Of a stretch of 64,000 nt of DNA, positions 1 through 7,290 are shown piece after piece. Under the pieces are notes generated by a model. The model was not told the DNA's origin, searched no databases, and saw only the letters and a program-made list of their open reading frames with translations. Location: NCBI RefSeq assembly GCF_028283685.1, contig NZ_JAPWKF010000008.1, positions 434,001 through 498,000 on the forward strand. The letters are read 5' to 3'. The DNA comes from Edaphobacter sp. GTDB lineage: Bacteria > Acidobacteriota > Terriglobia > Terriglobales > Acidobacteriaceae. The position numbers and the translations under genes were made by a program. Each line of letters opens with the position of its first letter. Positions within the stretch are counted from its first letter, which is position 1.

Positions 1-507
1 CAGGTTGTCGGGATGGTCGCTGACGTAAACGAGAGTGCCCGTGTCGGCGATTCCCGTGATGACGTCGGTGCGCCGCTCGGTCGTGTCCGAACTTGCCGAC
101 CACGTCAGATCCCGCGTACCGGTGCTTCGGTTATATCGGCCCACATAGCCGCTGCCGCCGAGGCCGGTATTGAATTGCAGTGCGACGAAGAGGTTGGTGG
201 CATCGCCGCTGATTGCTCCACCCTGAGCTTCTCCATGAGCGCTGAAAGAGCCTGTCTTCTGGCCGTTCTGGTAGATGTTGATGCTTCCCTGACTTTCGTC
301 CCACATGGACGCGGTATAGATGACGCCCTCCGGCGCTACCCACATTGACCGCATGGCATTCCCCACATACGTGGGGATAGTTGAATACGTGTTTCCCACC
401 CACGTTGTCGTGTAGCTCACTTGAGCGTGACTGACCGTCGCATTAATCAGCAGAACGAAAAGCCAGGGGAGCGCGAAAAATGCTAGCCAACGCCGTTTCG
501 AAAACAT
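1..507 (-). CDS. Secreted protein of unknown function, 3' end outside window
   Basis: An open frame of 169 codons reads from an ATG at 507 leftwards through position 1 without a stop, so the gene continues beyond the window. The start is set by a clear AGGAGG ribosome site just upstream. The first 28 residues form a signal peptide (MFSKRR, then a hydrophobic stretch, then ATVSHAQ). The mature part is rich in short beta-strand phrases such as MWVAPEGVIYTASMW and NLFVALQFN, which suggests a beta-propeller-like repeat protein, but no family is recognised with certainty. It is probably exported to the periplasm or cell surface. A perfect inverted repeat lies in the leader directly before the ribosome site. 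Confidence 0.8.
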   Translation of the reverse strand, partial: MFSKRRWLAFFALPWLFVLLINATVSHAQVSYTTTWVGNTYSTIPTYVGNAMRSMWVAPEGVIYTASMWDESQGSINIYQNGQKTGSFSAHGEAQGGAISGDATNLFVALQFNTGLGGSGYVGRYNRSTGTRDLTWSASSDTTERRTDVITGIADTGTLVYVSDHPDNL

Positions 508-517
508 GGGGCCTCCT

Positions 518-545
518 AAGCCTTCTGCTTATGGTCAGAAGGCTT
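518..545 (-). promoter_or_regulatory. Leader hairpin upstream of the secreted-protein gene
   Basis: Ten-base perfect inverted repeat: AAGCCTTCTG at 518-527 and CAGAAGGCTT at 536-545, with an 8-base loop. On the minus strand it sits immediately upstream of the AGGAGG ribosome site of the gene starting at 507. It could be a 5' UTR stem affecting translation or mRNA stability, or an operator. There is no run of T on either side, so an intrinsic terminator is unlikely. Confidence 0.45.
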
Positions 546-1046
546 TAGCATTGTGGTTCTGTAAATTCCACGAGCCTTGTAATCCGCGTGACAAAGGCGT
601 GTCAATATGAACGCTTCGGCCAAGCTCTTCGACATCAGGCGTTTCATTTTTTAGGGTTGCGCTCCTGGTGCAGGTGCTTCTTTGCCTGAAGCAATTCTCA
701 ACAGAAACCTGGATCTTCCTGAACTGCGTTGTACCTGGACACGCGCCATAGGTGTCGCTTCAGAGCTTAGGTTCGTTTCATATAGTGAGACCCTCGGCCG
801 TGGATGCAACCTCTTTCAGCCGGTTTGTTCTTCAATCAGCGTCACGCGAATTAGTTTCTGTGTTGAGCAATCCTGGGGATCATTCGTGGGCGATATCAGG
901 CCGATGCACTCATCAAGGTCGAGGGTGACTTGGCGGCTCCGGCCTCCCAAAAAGAAGTTTTGCCGTACCTATACAAAGGCGCTTACTCTTCTCTTCGCGC
1001 TGTATTCTCATAGTGAACGATGCTTAGGCGCGTGAAGGAGATACCC
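546..1046. other. Intergenic region between divergent genes
   Basis: About 500 bases with no convincing gene. A 117-codon frame on the plus strand (682-1035) lacks a ribosome site, has Cys/Arg/Ser-rich composition and overlaps the start of the M20 gene. The stretch presumably holds promoters for both flanking genes, but no confident -35/-10 pair was identified. Confidence 0.5.
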
Positions 1047-2309
1047 ATGACGCAACGGAAGCAGCTGACGGAAATTCTTCTAAATCTCGACGAGCTGCTT
1101 CCTGAGCTGGAGGCTGCCTACAAAGACATACACGCGCATCCCGAGTTATCGATGCAGGAGACGCGCACTGCGGGAATCGCTGCGAATCATCTCAAGAACA
1201 ACGGCTTTGAGGTCACCGCCGATATCGGGAAGACGGGAGTCGTCGGTATATTGCGCAACGGGGACGGACCAACCGTAATGCTGCGTGCTGACATGGATGC
1301 ATTGCCCATTAAGGAAGCGACCGGCCTTCCCTATGCCAGTACAGTGACAGCGACAGGTCCTGATGGCAAGACCACGCCGGTGGCTCACTCATGCGGACAC
1401 GACATGCACGTTGCCTGTTTGATGGGGGCTACTTCGCTGTTTGCCAAAAGCCGCGATAGCTGGCACGGAACGCTCATGGCCGTCTTTCAACCAGGCGAGG
1501 AGACGGCACAGGGCGCGCAGGCAATGATTGACGACGGGCTCTTTAAAAGGTTTTCGAAACCAGACGTCGTGCTTGGCCAGCATGTGATGAGCATCCCATC
1601 CGGGCGCCTCGATTGGCGCACAGGAGTTGTGACGTCGGCTGCCGACAGCCTGCAAATTCGCATGTTCGGGCGTGGCGCACATGGATCGATGCCTGAGGCC
1701 AGCATCGATCCTGTCGTCATGGCTGCCTCGACCGTGATGAGGCTGCAGACGATCGTCTCGCGCGAAGTCGCGCCGACCGATTCTGCCGTGCTGACGATTG
1801 GCGTGCTGCAGGCGGGCACGAAAGAGAATGTCATTCCCGACGACGCGATCATTAAGTTAAATGTGCGGACCTTCGATGAGGATGTCCGCAAACATGTGCT
1901 GGCGGCGATTGAACGAATTGTCAATGCAGAGGCTGCTGCCGCAGGCGCGCCAAAGCCGCCGGAGATTACACCATTGGACCGGTATTCGCTGGTGACAAAC
2001 GATGCCGATGCAACAAAGAAGGTCGTTGAGGCGTTTCGTCAGCACTTCCCAGACGGCTCCGTGGAAGAGACGAAGCCTACTATGGCGAGCGAGGACTTCG
2101 GATGCTTTGGAGCCGAGTGGCACGCTCCGGCGGTGTACTGGTTCTTCGGCGGCGACGATCCTGAGACTTATGCCAAGGCCAAGAAAGACGGCACGATCAG
2201 CTCGCTGCCGACCAATCACAATCCGCGCTTCGCACCGGTGATCCACCCAACCCTGGAGACAGGCGTAAAGGCTCTGGTCGTCGCAGCGCATGCCTGGCTG
2301 GCATCGTGA
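1047..2309 (+). CDS. M20 family amidohydrolase / carboxypeptidase (hippurate hydrolase type)
   Basis: About 420 residues, the normal length for the M20D amidohydrolase family (hippurate, N-acyl amino acid or indoleacetyl-amino acid hydrolases). Metal-site motifs are visible: HSCGHDMH in the N-terminal third, PGEETAQGA with the catalytic-type Glu pair, GQHVMS, and MASEDFG near the end. A dimerisation domain fits between them. The start at 1047 is chosen for the strong GAAGGAGA ribosome site; an upstream in-frame ATG at 1020 lacks one. No signal peptide is seen, so it is probably cytoplasmic. It is translationally coupled (GTGA overlap) to a TRIC-type channel gene. The substrate cannot be deduced. 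Confidence 0.9.
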   Translation: MTQRKQLTEILLNLDELLPELEAAYKDIHAHPELSMQETRTAGIAANHLKNNGFEVTADIGKTGVVGILRNGDGPTVMLRADMDALPIKEATGLPYASTVTATGPDGKTTPVAHSCGHDMHVACLMGATSLFAKSRDSWHGTLMAVFQPGEETAQGAQAMIDDGLFKRFSKPDVVLGQHVMSIPSGRLDWRTGVVTSAADSLQIRMFGRGAHGSMPEASIDPVVMAASTVMRLQTIVSREVAPTDSAVLTIGVLQAGTKENVIPDDAIIKLNVRTFDEDVRKHVLAAIERIVNAEAAAAGAPKPPEITPLDRYSLVTNDADATKKVVEAFRQHFPDGSVEETKPTMASEDFGCFGAEWHAPAVYWFFGGDDPETYAKAKKDGTISSLPTNHNPRFAPVIHPTLETGVKALVVAAHAWLAS

Positions 2310-2962
2310 ACGAAATTCTGATTCACGGACGGCACCTGGCGGGTCCCTTCCTGGTCGCGCTCGATCTGCTCGGAACGTTCGTCTTCGCACTCAGCGGAGC
2401 GGCAGCAGGTGTGAAGGGCAAGCTAGATATGTTCGGCTTGATGGTGCTTGCCTTCGCAACGGGGAACGCAGGCGGGATTACCCGAGATCTGCTCATCGGC
2501 GCTATACCACCCGCAGGCATCCGCGACTGGCGTTATTTGGGAGTCTGTATCCTGGCTGGTTTGGTGACGTTCTTGTGGTATCCCAATATCGACGTGCAGC
2601 GCAGACCTGTGCTGTTGTTCGATGGCGCGGGCCTGGCTCTGTTCGCCGTCACCGGTACGCAGAAAGCGCTGGCCGCCGGACTTAATCCCATGATGGCGGC
2701 AATTATGGGGATGTTGACCGGTATCGGCGGCGGAATGTTGCGCGATGTTCTCGTGAACGAGACTCCTACTGTGCTCCGAGCTGATCTATACGCTGTCGCC
2801 GCGCTTGCTGCCGGCATCGTGGTAGTTGCAGGACACGTGCTGCACTACCCATCTTTTGTATTCATGATTGCGGGTGCACTTCTATGCTTCTGGCTCAGAG
2901 TCATGGCCATATTCCGGGGCTGGCATCTACCAATTGTGGGGACAGCATCTCGATCAGGCTGA
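2306..2962 (+). CDS. Trimeric intracellular cation (TRIC)-type channel, UPF0126/YicG family
   Basis: A 218-residue integral membrane protein with about seven hydrophobic segments and two homologous halves. Each half carries a Gly-rich kinked motif followed by RD-L: GNAGGITRDLL in the first and GIGGGMLRDVL in the second. This internal repeat is the signature of the UPF0126/YadS-YicG family, whose members are structurally TRIC-like cation channels in the inner membrane. It starts at GTG 2306, whose GTGA overlaps the stop of the M20 gene, so translation is coupled. Some relatives have been linked to amino-acid (glycine) transport, which might fit the upstream hydrolase, but that is inference. 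Confidence 0.85.
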   Translation: MNEILIHGRHLAGPFLVALDLLGTFVFALSGAAAGVKGKLDMFGLMVLAFATGNAGGITRDLLIGAIPPAGIRDWRYLGVCILAGLVTFLWYPNIDVQRRPVLLFDGAGLALFAVTGTQKALAAGLNPMMAAIMGMLTGIGGGMLRDVLVNETPTVLRADLYAVAALAAGIVVVAGHVLHYPSFVFMIAGALLCFWLRVMAIFRGWHLPIVGTASRSG

Positions 2963-3291
2963 CAAGGCCACGGTGCGCGAATGTCCGACCAAGCTGATGC
3001 GTGTCGATCTCTGGTTCTTAGAGGCTCTCTCAACTTGCCTAAGTAGCGGCAGTAAAATCGCCTGTCGGATTTGTTTCGGTTGATCGAGGGCTATGGTAGC
3101 CGGTCATCCTACCGGATTTATCTACCTCAGGGATCAGCAGATAAATCCGACTAGAGGTGCAGCCCGGACGAGGTGCGGGATGGGAGCTGTCTCTACGGTA
3201 AGCCCGAAATTCACTGCAAAGTTAGAGGCGCCTGGTGGCAACAAAATGACACTGCCAAACACCATCCAAAAAATGACATACTATCAGCGCG
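2963..3291. other. Intergenic region with a dyad
   Basis: About 330 bases without a convincing gene. The only structured element noticed is the 11-base inverted repeat at 3113-3149, listed separately. The region probably carries the promoter for the binding-protein/kinase pair. Confidence 0.4.
3113..3149. promoter_or_regulatory. Perfect 11-base inverted repeat, possible operator or hairpin
   Basis: CGGATTTATCT at 3113-3123 and AGATAAATCCG at 3139-3149, separated by 15 bases. It lies about 145 bases before the sugar-binding lipoprotein gene at 3292. No T-run follows, so an operator or mRNA leader stem is more likely than a terminator. A related half (GTCGGATTTGTTTCGG) occurs about 50 bases earlier. 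Confidence 0.4.
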
Positions 3292-4269
3292 ATGATGGGT
3301 TCCTCACGCAGCGGACTCCTGTGCCCTGCAATGATGTTTTTTGTTGGTTGGGGACTTCTCGGTTGTCGCCGAGCAGAACGCCCCCTGATTGCGATCATCC
3401 CACCAACAACTGCGCAGGAAGTTTGGGAGTCAGCGCATGTCGAAGCGGGGAGGATTGCAACCACGTGGGGTTGGGACACTTTTTGGAATGGGCCTAGCCG
3501 GGAAGATGATCTGCTCCGTCAGATTCAAATCATGGAGAAGGAGCTGGACCAGGGCGTTGCTGGCATTATTCTTGTGCCCGATCATGCCGTCGCCTTGATC
3601 AGTCCCGTACGCGCAGCCATGGAAAAAAACATTCCCGTTGCAATTCTCGATAACCCACTCGCCGCTTCTCCCAAGGAGGACGTGGTGTTTGTGCTGAACG
3701 ACAATGCCGCCACAGGACACATCGCTGCAGAGCGTGTGTCCCACTATTTGAAGGGGACACACAATGAGGTTGCGATTCTCGGTGTTCACCCAAACTTTCT
3801 CGGAACGATTGTCGCAGCGAACACCATCAAGGACGATCTCCAGCGGTATGATCGCGGGATTCGTTTCATAGAGCAGGGTTCAACGTTCGGGTCTACCGAA
3901 GCAGAGGAATCAGCCGAGGAACTACTTGAGGCGCATCCCGGGGTGCGGGCGATTGTGGCACTGAATGTGATCCAGACGCGAGCTGCCTACGATGCTCTCT
4001 CTCGCGCAAAGCTACAAGGCAAGGTTGCGCTCATAGGATGCGAGCAGGATTTCGATATCATCTACCGGGTGCGCACCGGTGAAATTGATTCAGTCATCGC
4101 AAAAGACACGAGAACAATGGTGCGCGACGCCATGGAATGGATCCATCAGCGTCGCAAAGGCACCGTTACCGGCGAGACGATTGTTGTCCCCCCGAAGCTG
4201 GTGACGAAACAGAATGTCGATTCACCCGAAATTCAGTGGATCCTCGCCGTCAATGGGGGCGCCAACTGA
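3292..4269 (+). CDS. Sugar-binding lipoprotein (Peripla_BP_4 / LacI-like substrate-binding protein)
   Basis: 325 residues. The N-terminus is a lipoprotein signal (MMFFVGWGLLGC, predicted lipidated Cys at residue 25). The rest has the pattern of ribose/xylose-type periplasmic binding proteins: LIAIIPPTTAQEVWE at the first strand, a region near VAGIILVPDH, VAILDNP, the phrase NDNAATGHIAAERV typical of sugar-binding proteins, and a domain-crossing IGCEQD. No permease or ATPase gene is nearby. Instead the next gene, a histidine kinase, overlaps its end, so the protein probably senses a sugar for the kinase rather than feeding a transporter. No good ribosome site was found; ATG 3331 is an alternative start. 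Confidence 0.85.
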   Translation: MMGSSRSGLLCPAMMFFVGWGLLGCRRAERPLIAIIPPTTAQEVWESAHVEAGRIATTWGWDTFWNGPSREDDLLRQIQIMEKELDQGVAGIILVPDHAVALISPVRAAMEKNIPVAILDNPLAASPKEDVVFVLNDNAATGHIAAERVSHYLKGTHNEVAILGVHPNFLGTIVAANTIKDDLQRYDRGIRFIEQGSTFGSTEAEESAEELLEAHPGVRAIVALNVIQTRAAYDALSRAKLQGKVALIGCEQDFDIIYRVRTGEIDSVIAKDTRTMVRDAMEWIHQRRKGTVTGETIVVPPKLVTKQNVDSPEIQWILAVNGGAN

Positions 4270-6425
4270 GGAAGCCAGGACATCGCCGCGGCCTGCTGGC
4301 CATAGGGGTCGCACTTCTCCTCGTAGCTTCGATCTCACTCGCTGTTATCACACAGGTGCGCGCAGGCCGCGACAGTTATCACCTGCGTAATGACCGAATG
4401 AATAGTTGGACGTCTTACGGCGGCGTGTGGGCTCTCGACAACGGAGTATTTGACAACAACTCCGACGAACGCGGAGCCAAGCTCATGAGCGGCTCACTGG
4501 ACTGGAAAAATGTTGCACTAAGCGCAGATGTACGTCTGGATCAAAGCGGTGGTGATGCTGGCCTGATGATCCGGTCGAATAATGAAGATCTTGGCGTGGA
4601 CGCTTACAACGGTTACTATGCTGGCCTTCGTTCGCTCGAAGGAACTCTTATTGCTGGCCGCTCTAACTACAATTGGAGCGAAGTTTCGCCTGCGTCGCTG
4701 CCAGGAGGCGTGCATGAACATGTTTGGTATCACCTTCAACTGGTCATGTATGGATGCAGGCTCGGCGCCTCCGCAGAAAATCTCTCGACGCATCAAACTG
4801 CGTTTCTCTTACTCCAGGAGGATAAGTGTGTCCCCTCAGGACGGATTGGTCTGCGTTCTTTGTCAACTGGAGGTCAATGGCGGAATGTCTTTGTTGCACA
4901 AAGTACGGAAGCACAACTCGATGCGATCGCCGCACGGGCCGGGGGCGAAAGGAATCCTCAGCCGCTCACTACGGAAGCTACTTACGCGAAGCACTTCTCC
5001 CATTATGAACCGATCGAACCGGTGGAACACGAATGGGATGCGCAGCTCCGCGCGCCGAGCATGCACCTCGGCGATCTGGCAGGACTGCGGCGGGATGCTC
5101 CACCACGCGTATTAGTGCGTGGTGTGGTCACGTTGACTGAACCCGACATCTACATCGAAGATTCGACCGGTGGCGCGATGATCAAGCATCCGCAAGGGCC
5201 GTCTGTGAACGTAGGCGAGGGTGTCGAAGTTTCGGGTGAAGTCCACCCATTGCTCTACAGTGCGCAGCTCACGCAAAGCTCACTGCGCATCATTTCGACC
5301 GGAACGCCGGCCCCGCCACTTTCAGTCACTCCATGGCAGGCCGCCTCTGGTGCCTACGACGCCCGCTTCATTGAAACCCAAGGGCATCTCATGCATGAAG
5401 TGCATTCAGAAAACGGATATCAGGTACTTGATTTGACCGAAGGCGGGGAGGCTTTCCGTGCGTTATACCCGGAGCGCTACGGGCAAGCGCTGCATAGCTT
5501 GCGCGTGAACAGCCTGGTGCGCTTACGAGGCGTGTGCGTTCTCGGCACAGCCTATACACAGGACCTCATCCCTTTTCTGATTTTTCTACGTTCGTCGGAT
5601 GATGTGCAGGTGCTTCAAGGACCGCCATGGTGGACACCGTGGCATCTTGCATTCGTTGCGTTCTTCACCGTGTTCCTTGCATGCTCGATACAACTTTCCT
5701 ACTTCCGATTTCGGCAGTGGCAGAAAGATGCCATCTCGCGGGAGCGGGAACGTATTGCGCACGACATTCACGACACCATGGCCCAAAGTTTCGCTGGTAT
5801 CGGATATCAGATTCAGGGACTGCGCACATCCATCATTCGCAATGCAACTGTCTCCCGCGAGGAGATCGCGCATGAATTGGCGTCGACGTCCGACCTGGTA
5901 AGCCGGTGCCATGCGGATGCGAGCCATACGATTGAAATGCTTGGTGCGGCATCGCCCGAAGAAGCAGGCGATCTTCTGGGGATGCTCGCAGAAAGGACCT
6001 ACAAGCTTTCTGGAGGGAATATCCGGGTCTACAAAGAAGAACAGGGAACCGTTCGTCCTTTTAGTCTTCGTATTCGCGCGGTGTTGTTCCACATAGGGCA
6101 AGAAGCTATCTCGAACGCTATCACGCACGGTCTGCCAGCGACGATCAGATTCACCGTCCGCTATGAGAAGCGCTCTGCCACCATGATGATCGTGGACGAC
6201 GGGCGCGGTTTTGATGCGACTCCAGAAGGGGAAGGATTCGGCATTCTCGGGATGCGCCACCGGGTCAGAGATATTGGCGGATCATTAGAAATTCTGAGTG
6301 CACCTGGTGTCGGAACTCGTGTCGACGTGACTTTTCCGTTGCCGCGACTTGATCTCGTCCAGCGGCTTATGCTGCATGGGCTCCTCCATCGTCGCCCGCG
6401 CGCAAGTATTATTCCTGAATCCTAA
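4236..6425 (+). CDS. Membrane sensor histidine kinase, NarL-partner (HisKA_3) type
   Basis: About 729 residues. Order: N-terminal membrane segment (GLLAIGVALLLVASISLAV); a large extracytoplasmic region with a DUF1080/LamG-like part and an OB-fold-like part (RGVVTLTEPDIYIEDSTGG); a second membrane segment (WHLAFVAFFTVFLACSIQ); then a cytoplasmic HisKA_3 dimer/phosphoacceptor motif (RERERIAHDIHDTMAQ) and an ATPase domain (GQEAISNA, DDGRGFD, EGFGILGMRHR). The start is uncertain: GTG 4236 gives a 34-base overlap with the binding-protein gene, while ATG 4137 would overlap by 133 bases. It is convergent with a NarL-type regulator whose 3' end overlaps by 17 bases, the likely partner. The output probably controls the adjacent glycan locus. 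Confidence 0.88.
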   Translation: MDPRRQWGRQLRKPGHRRGLLAIGVALLLVASISLAVITQVRAGRDSYHLRNDRMNSWTSYGGVWALDNGVFDNNSDERGAKLMSGSLDWKNVALSADVRLDQSGGDAGLMIRSNNEDLGVDAYNGYYAGLRSLEGTLIAGRSNYNWSEVSPASLPGGVHEHVWYHLQLVMYGCRLGASAENLSTHQTAFLLLQEDKCVPSGRIGLRSLSTGGQWRNVFVAQSTEAQLDAIAARAGGERNPQPLTTEATYAKHFSHYEPIEPVEHEWDAQLRAPSMHLGDLAGLRRDAPPRVLVRGVVTLTEPDIYIEDSTGGAMIKHPQGPSVNVGEGVEVSGEVHPLLYSAQLTQSSLRIISTGTPAPPLSVTPWQAASGAYDARFIETQGHLMHEVHSENGYQVLDLTEGGEAFRALYPERYGQALHSLRVNSLVRLRGVCVLGTAYTQDLIPFLIFLRSSDDVQVLQGPPWWTPWHLAFVAFFTVFLACSIQLSYFRFRQWQKDAISRERERIAHDIHDTMAQSFAGIGYQIQGLRTSIIRNATVSREEIAHELASTSDLVSRCHADASHTIEMLGAASPEEAGDLLGMLAERTYKLSGGNIRVYKEEQGTVRPFSLRIRAVLFHIGQEAISNAITHGLPATIRFTVRYEKRSATMMIVDDGRGFDATPEGEGFGILGMRHRVRDIGGSLEILSAPGVGTRVDVTFPLPRLDLVQRLMLHGLLHRRPRASIIPES

Positions 6426-7053
6426 TAAGGCCGCGCTCAATCGCACGTGTCACGGCCTCGGTGCGATCTTTCGCCTGGAGCTTTAGCAGGCAGCTTGTAA
6501 CATGGTTGCGCACGGTTTTATCGCTGATGAACAATCGCTGCGCCACGTCCTTGTTCGCGCATCCCTGTGCAACGAGAGAGAGAACCTCGAGCTCCCGAGG
6601 GCTAAGCTCTTCACGCCCGATCGCTTCAAACAACCGTTGTGCAATATCTTTCGGAACATAGCGTTCGCTGCGGTAAACCATGCGTACGGCCGTAACAATC
6701 TCTCCCTGCGGGGTGTTTTTCAGCAGGTACCCCATTGCACCGGCCTGCGTGGCTCGCACGATGTATTCATCCGAACCGTAGTTCGTCAGCACAAGAATGC
6801 GGATATTCGGTCTGATTCGCCGTAACTCTACAATCGCTTCGGTGCCTTCCATCTCCGGCATACGAAGGTCCATGAGAACGACGTCGGGCTCCTTGTGCTC
6901 GAGCAGGCTGAGGGCTTCTCGAGCCGAGGCGGCCATGCCCATCACTACGAAGTCGGGTTCGCTCGACAGCATGGCGCGCAAACCCTGCCGCACGACCGGA
7001 TGATCGTCCACAATCAAAATGCTTATCTGCTCTATTTCCGCAGCTTGCTCCAA
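6409..7053 (-). CDS. NarL/LuxR-type response regulator
   Basis: 214 residues. The receiver domain has acidic DD at residues 16-17, phosphoacceptor Asp62 in VLMDLRMP, a Thr/Lys switch (VLTNYG, LLKN), and a C-terminal LuxR helix-turn-helix (LSPRELEVLSLVAQG to SDKTVRNHVTSCLLKL). The start appears to be TTG at 7053, preceded by GAGAGG. It is transcribed towards the HisKA_3 kinase and overlaps its 3' end by 17 bases, so the two form a cognate pair by kinase class and position. A 32-base dyad lies between this gene and the divergent receptor gene, a candidate binding site for this regulator. Confidence 0.93.
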   Translation of the reverse strand: MEQAAEIEQISILIVDDHPVVRQGLRAMLSSEPDFVVMGMAASAREALSLLEHKEPDVVLMDLRMPEMEGTEAIVELRRIRPNIRILVLTNYGSDEYIVRATQAGAMGYLLKNTPQGEIVTAVRMVYRSERYVPKDIAQRLFEAIGREELSPRELEVLSLVAQGCANKDVAQRLFISDKTVRNHVTSCLLKLQAKDRTEAVTRAIERGLIRIQE

Positions 7054-7113
7054 CTTCGAACCTCTCAGCGATTTGTGGATAATACGACCGTCCGGATACC
7101 GTAATCAATTCGT

Positions 7114-7145
7114 ATCTTTGATAGTACATATGTCCCATCAAAGAT
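7114..7145. promoter_or_regulatory. Dyad operator candidate between response regulator and receptor genes
   Basis: ATCTTTGAT at 7114-7122 and ATCAAAGAT at 7137-7145, a perfect 9-base inverted repeat with a 14-base spacer. The centre-to-centre distance is close to two helical turns, which suits a dimeric NarL-type protein. It lies in the 237-base divergent region serving the regulator (minus) and the TonB-dependent receptor (plus). Confidence 0.5.
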
Positions 7146-7290
7146 TGGTCGATTCATCTGATTGTCAGTTGTAGTTACACCGTCCTAAGGTTCTCGCTGT
7201 TCCAAGCACTCTTGTAAACGTGAATGCGGCATCGTGTATGAGCTGCGATGCCTGCGCATGGGGACAGTGCTGGCCAGGAGGCAAACGCAA

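Noticed and set aside
682..1035. 117-codon plus-strand frame in the first intergenic region
   Set aside because: No ribosome site, Cys/Arg/Ser-rich composition, and it overlaps the M20 gene start.
5586..6260. 224-codon minus-strand frame inside the histidine kinase
   Set aside because: Antisense to the well-supported HisKA_3/ATPase region; no domain.
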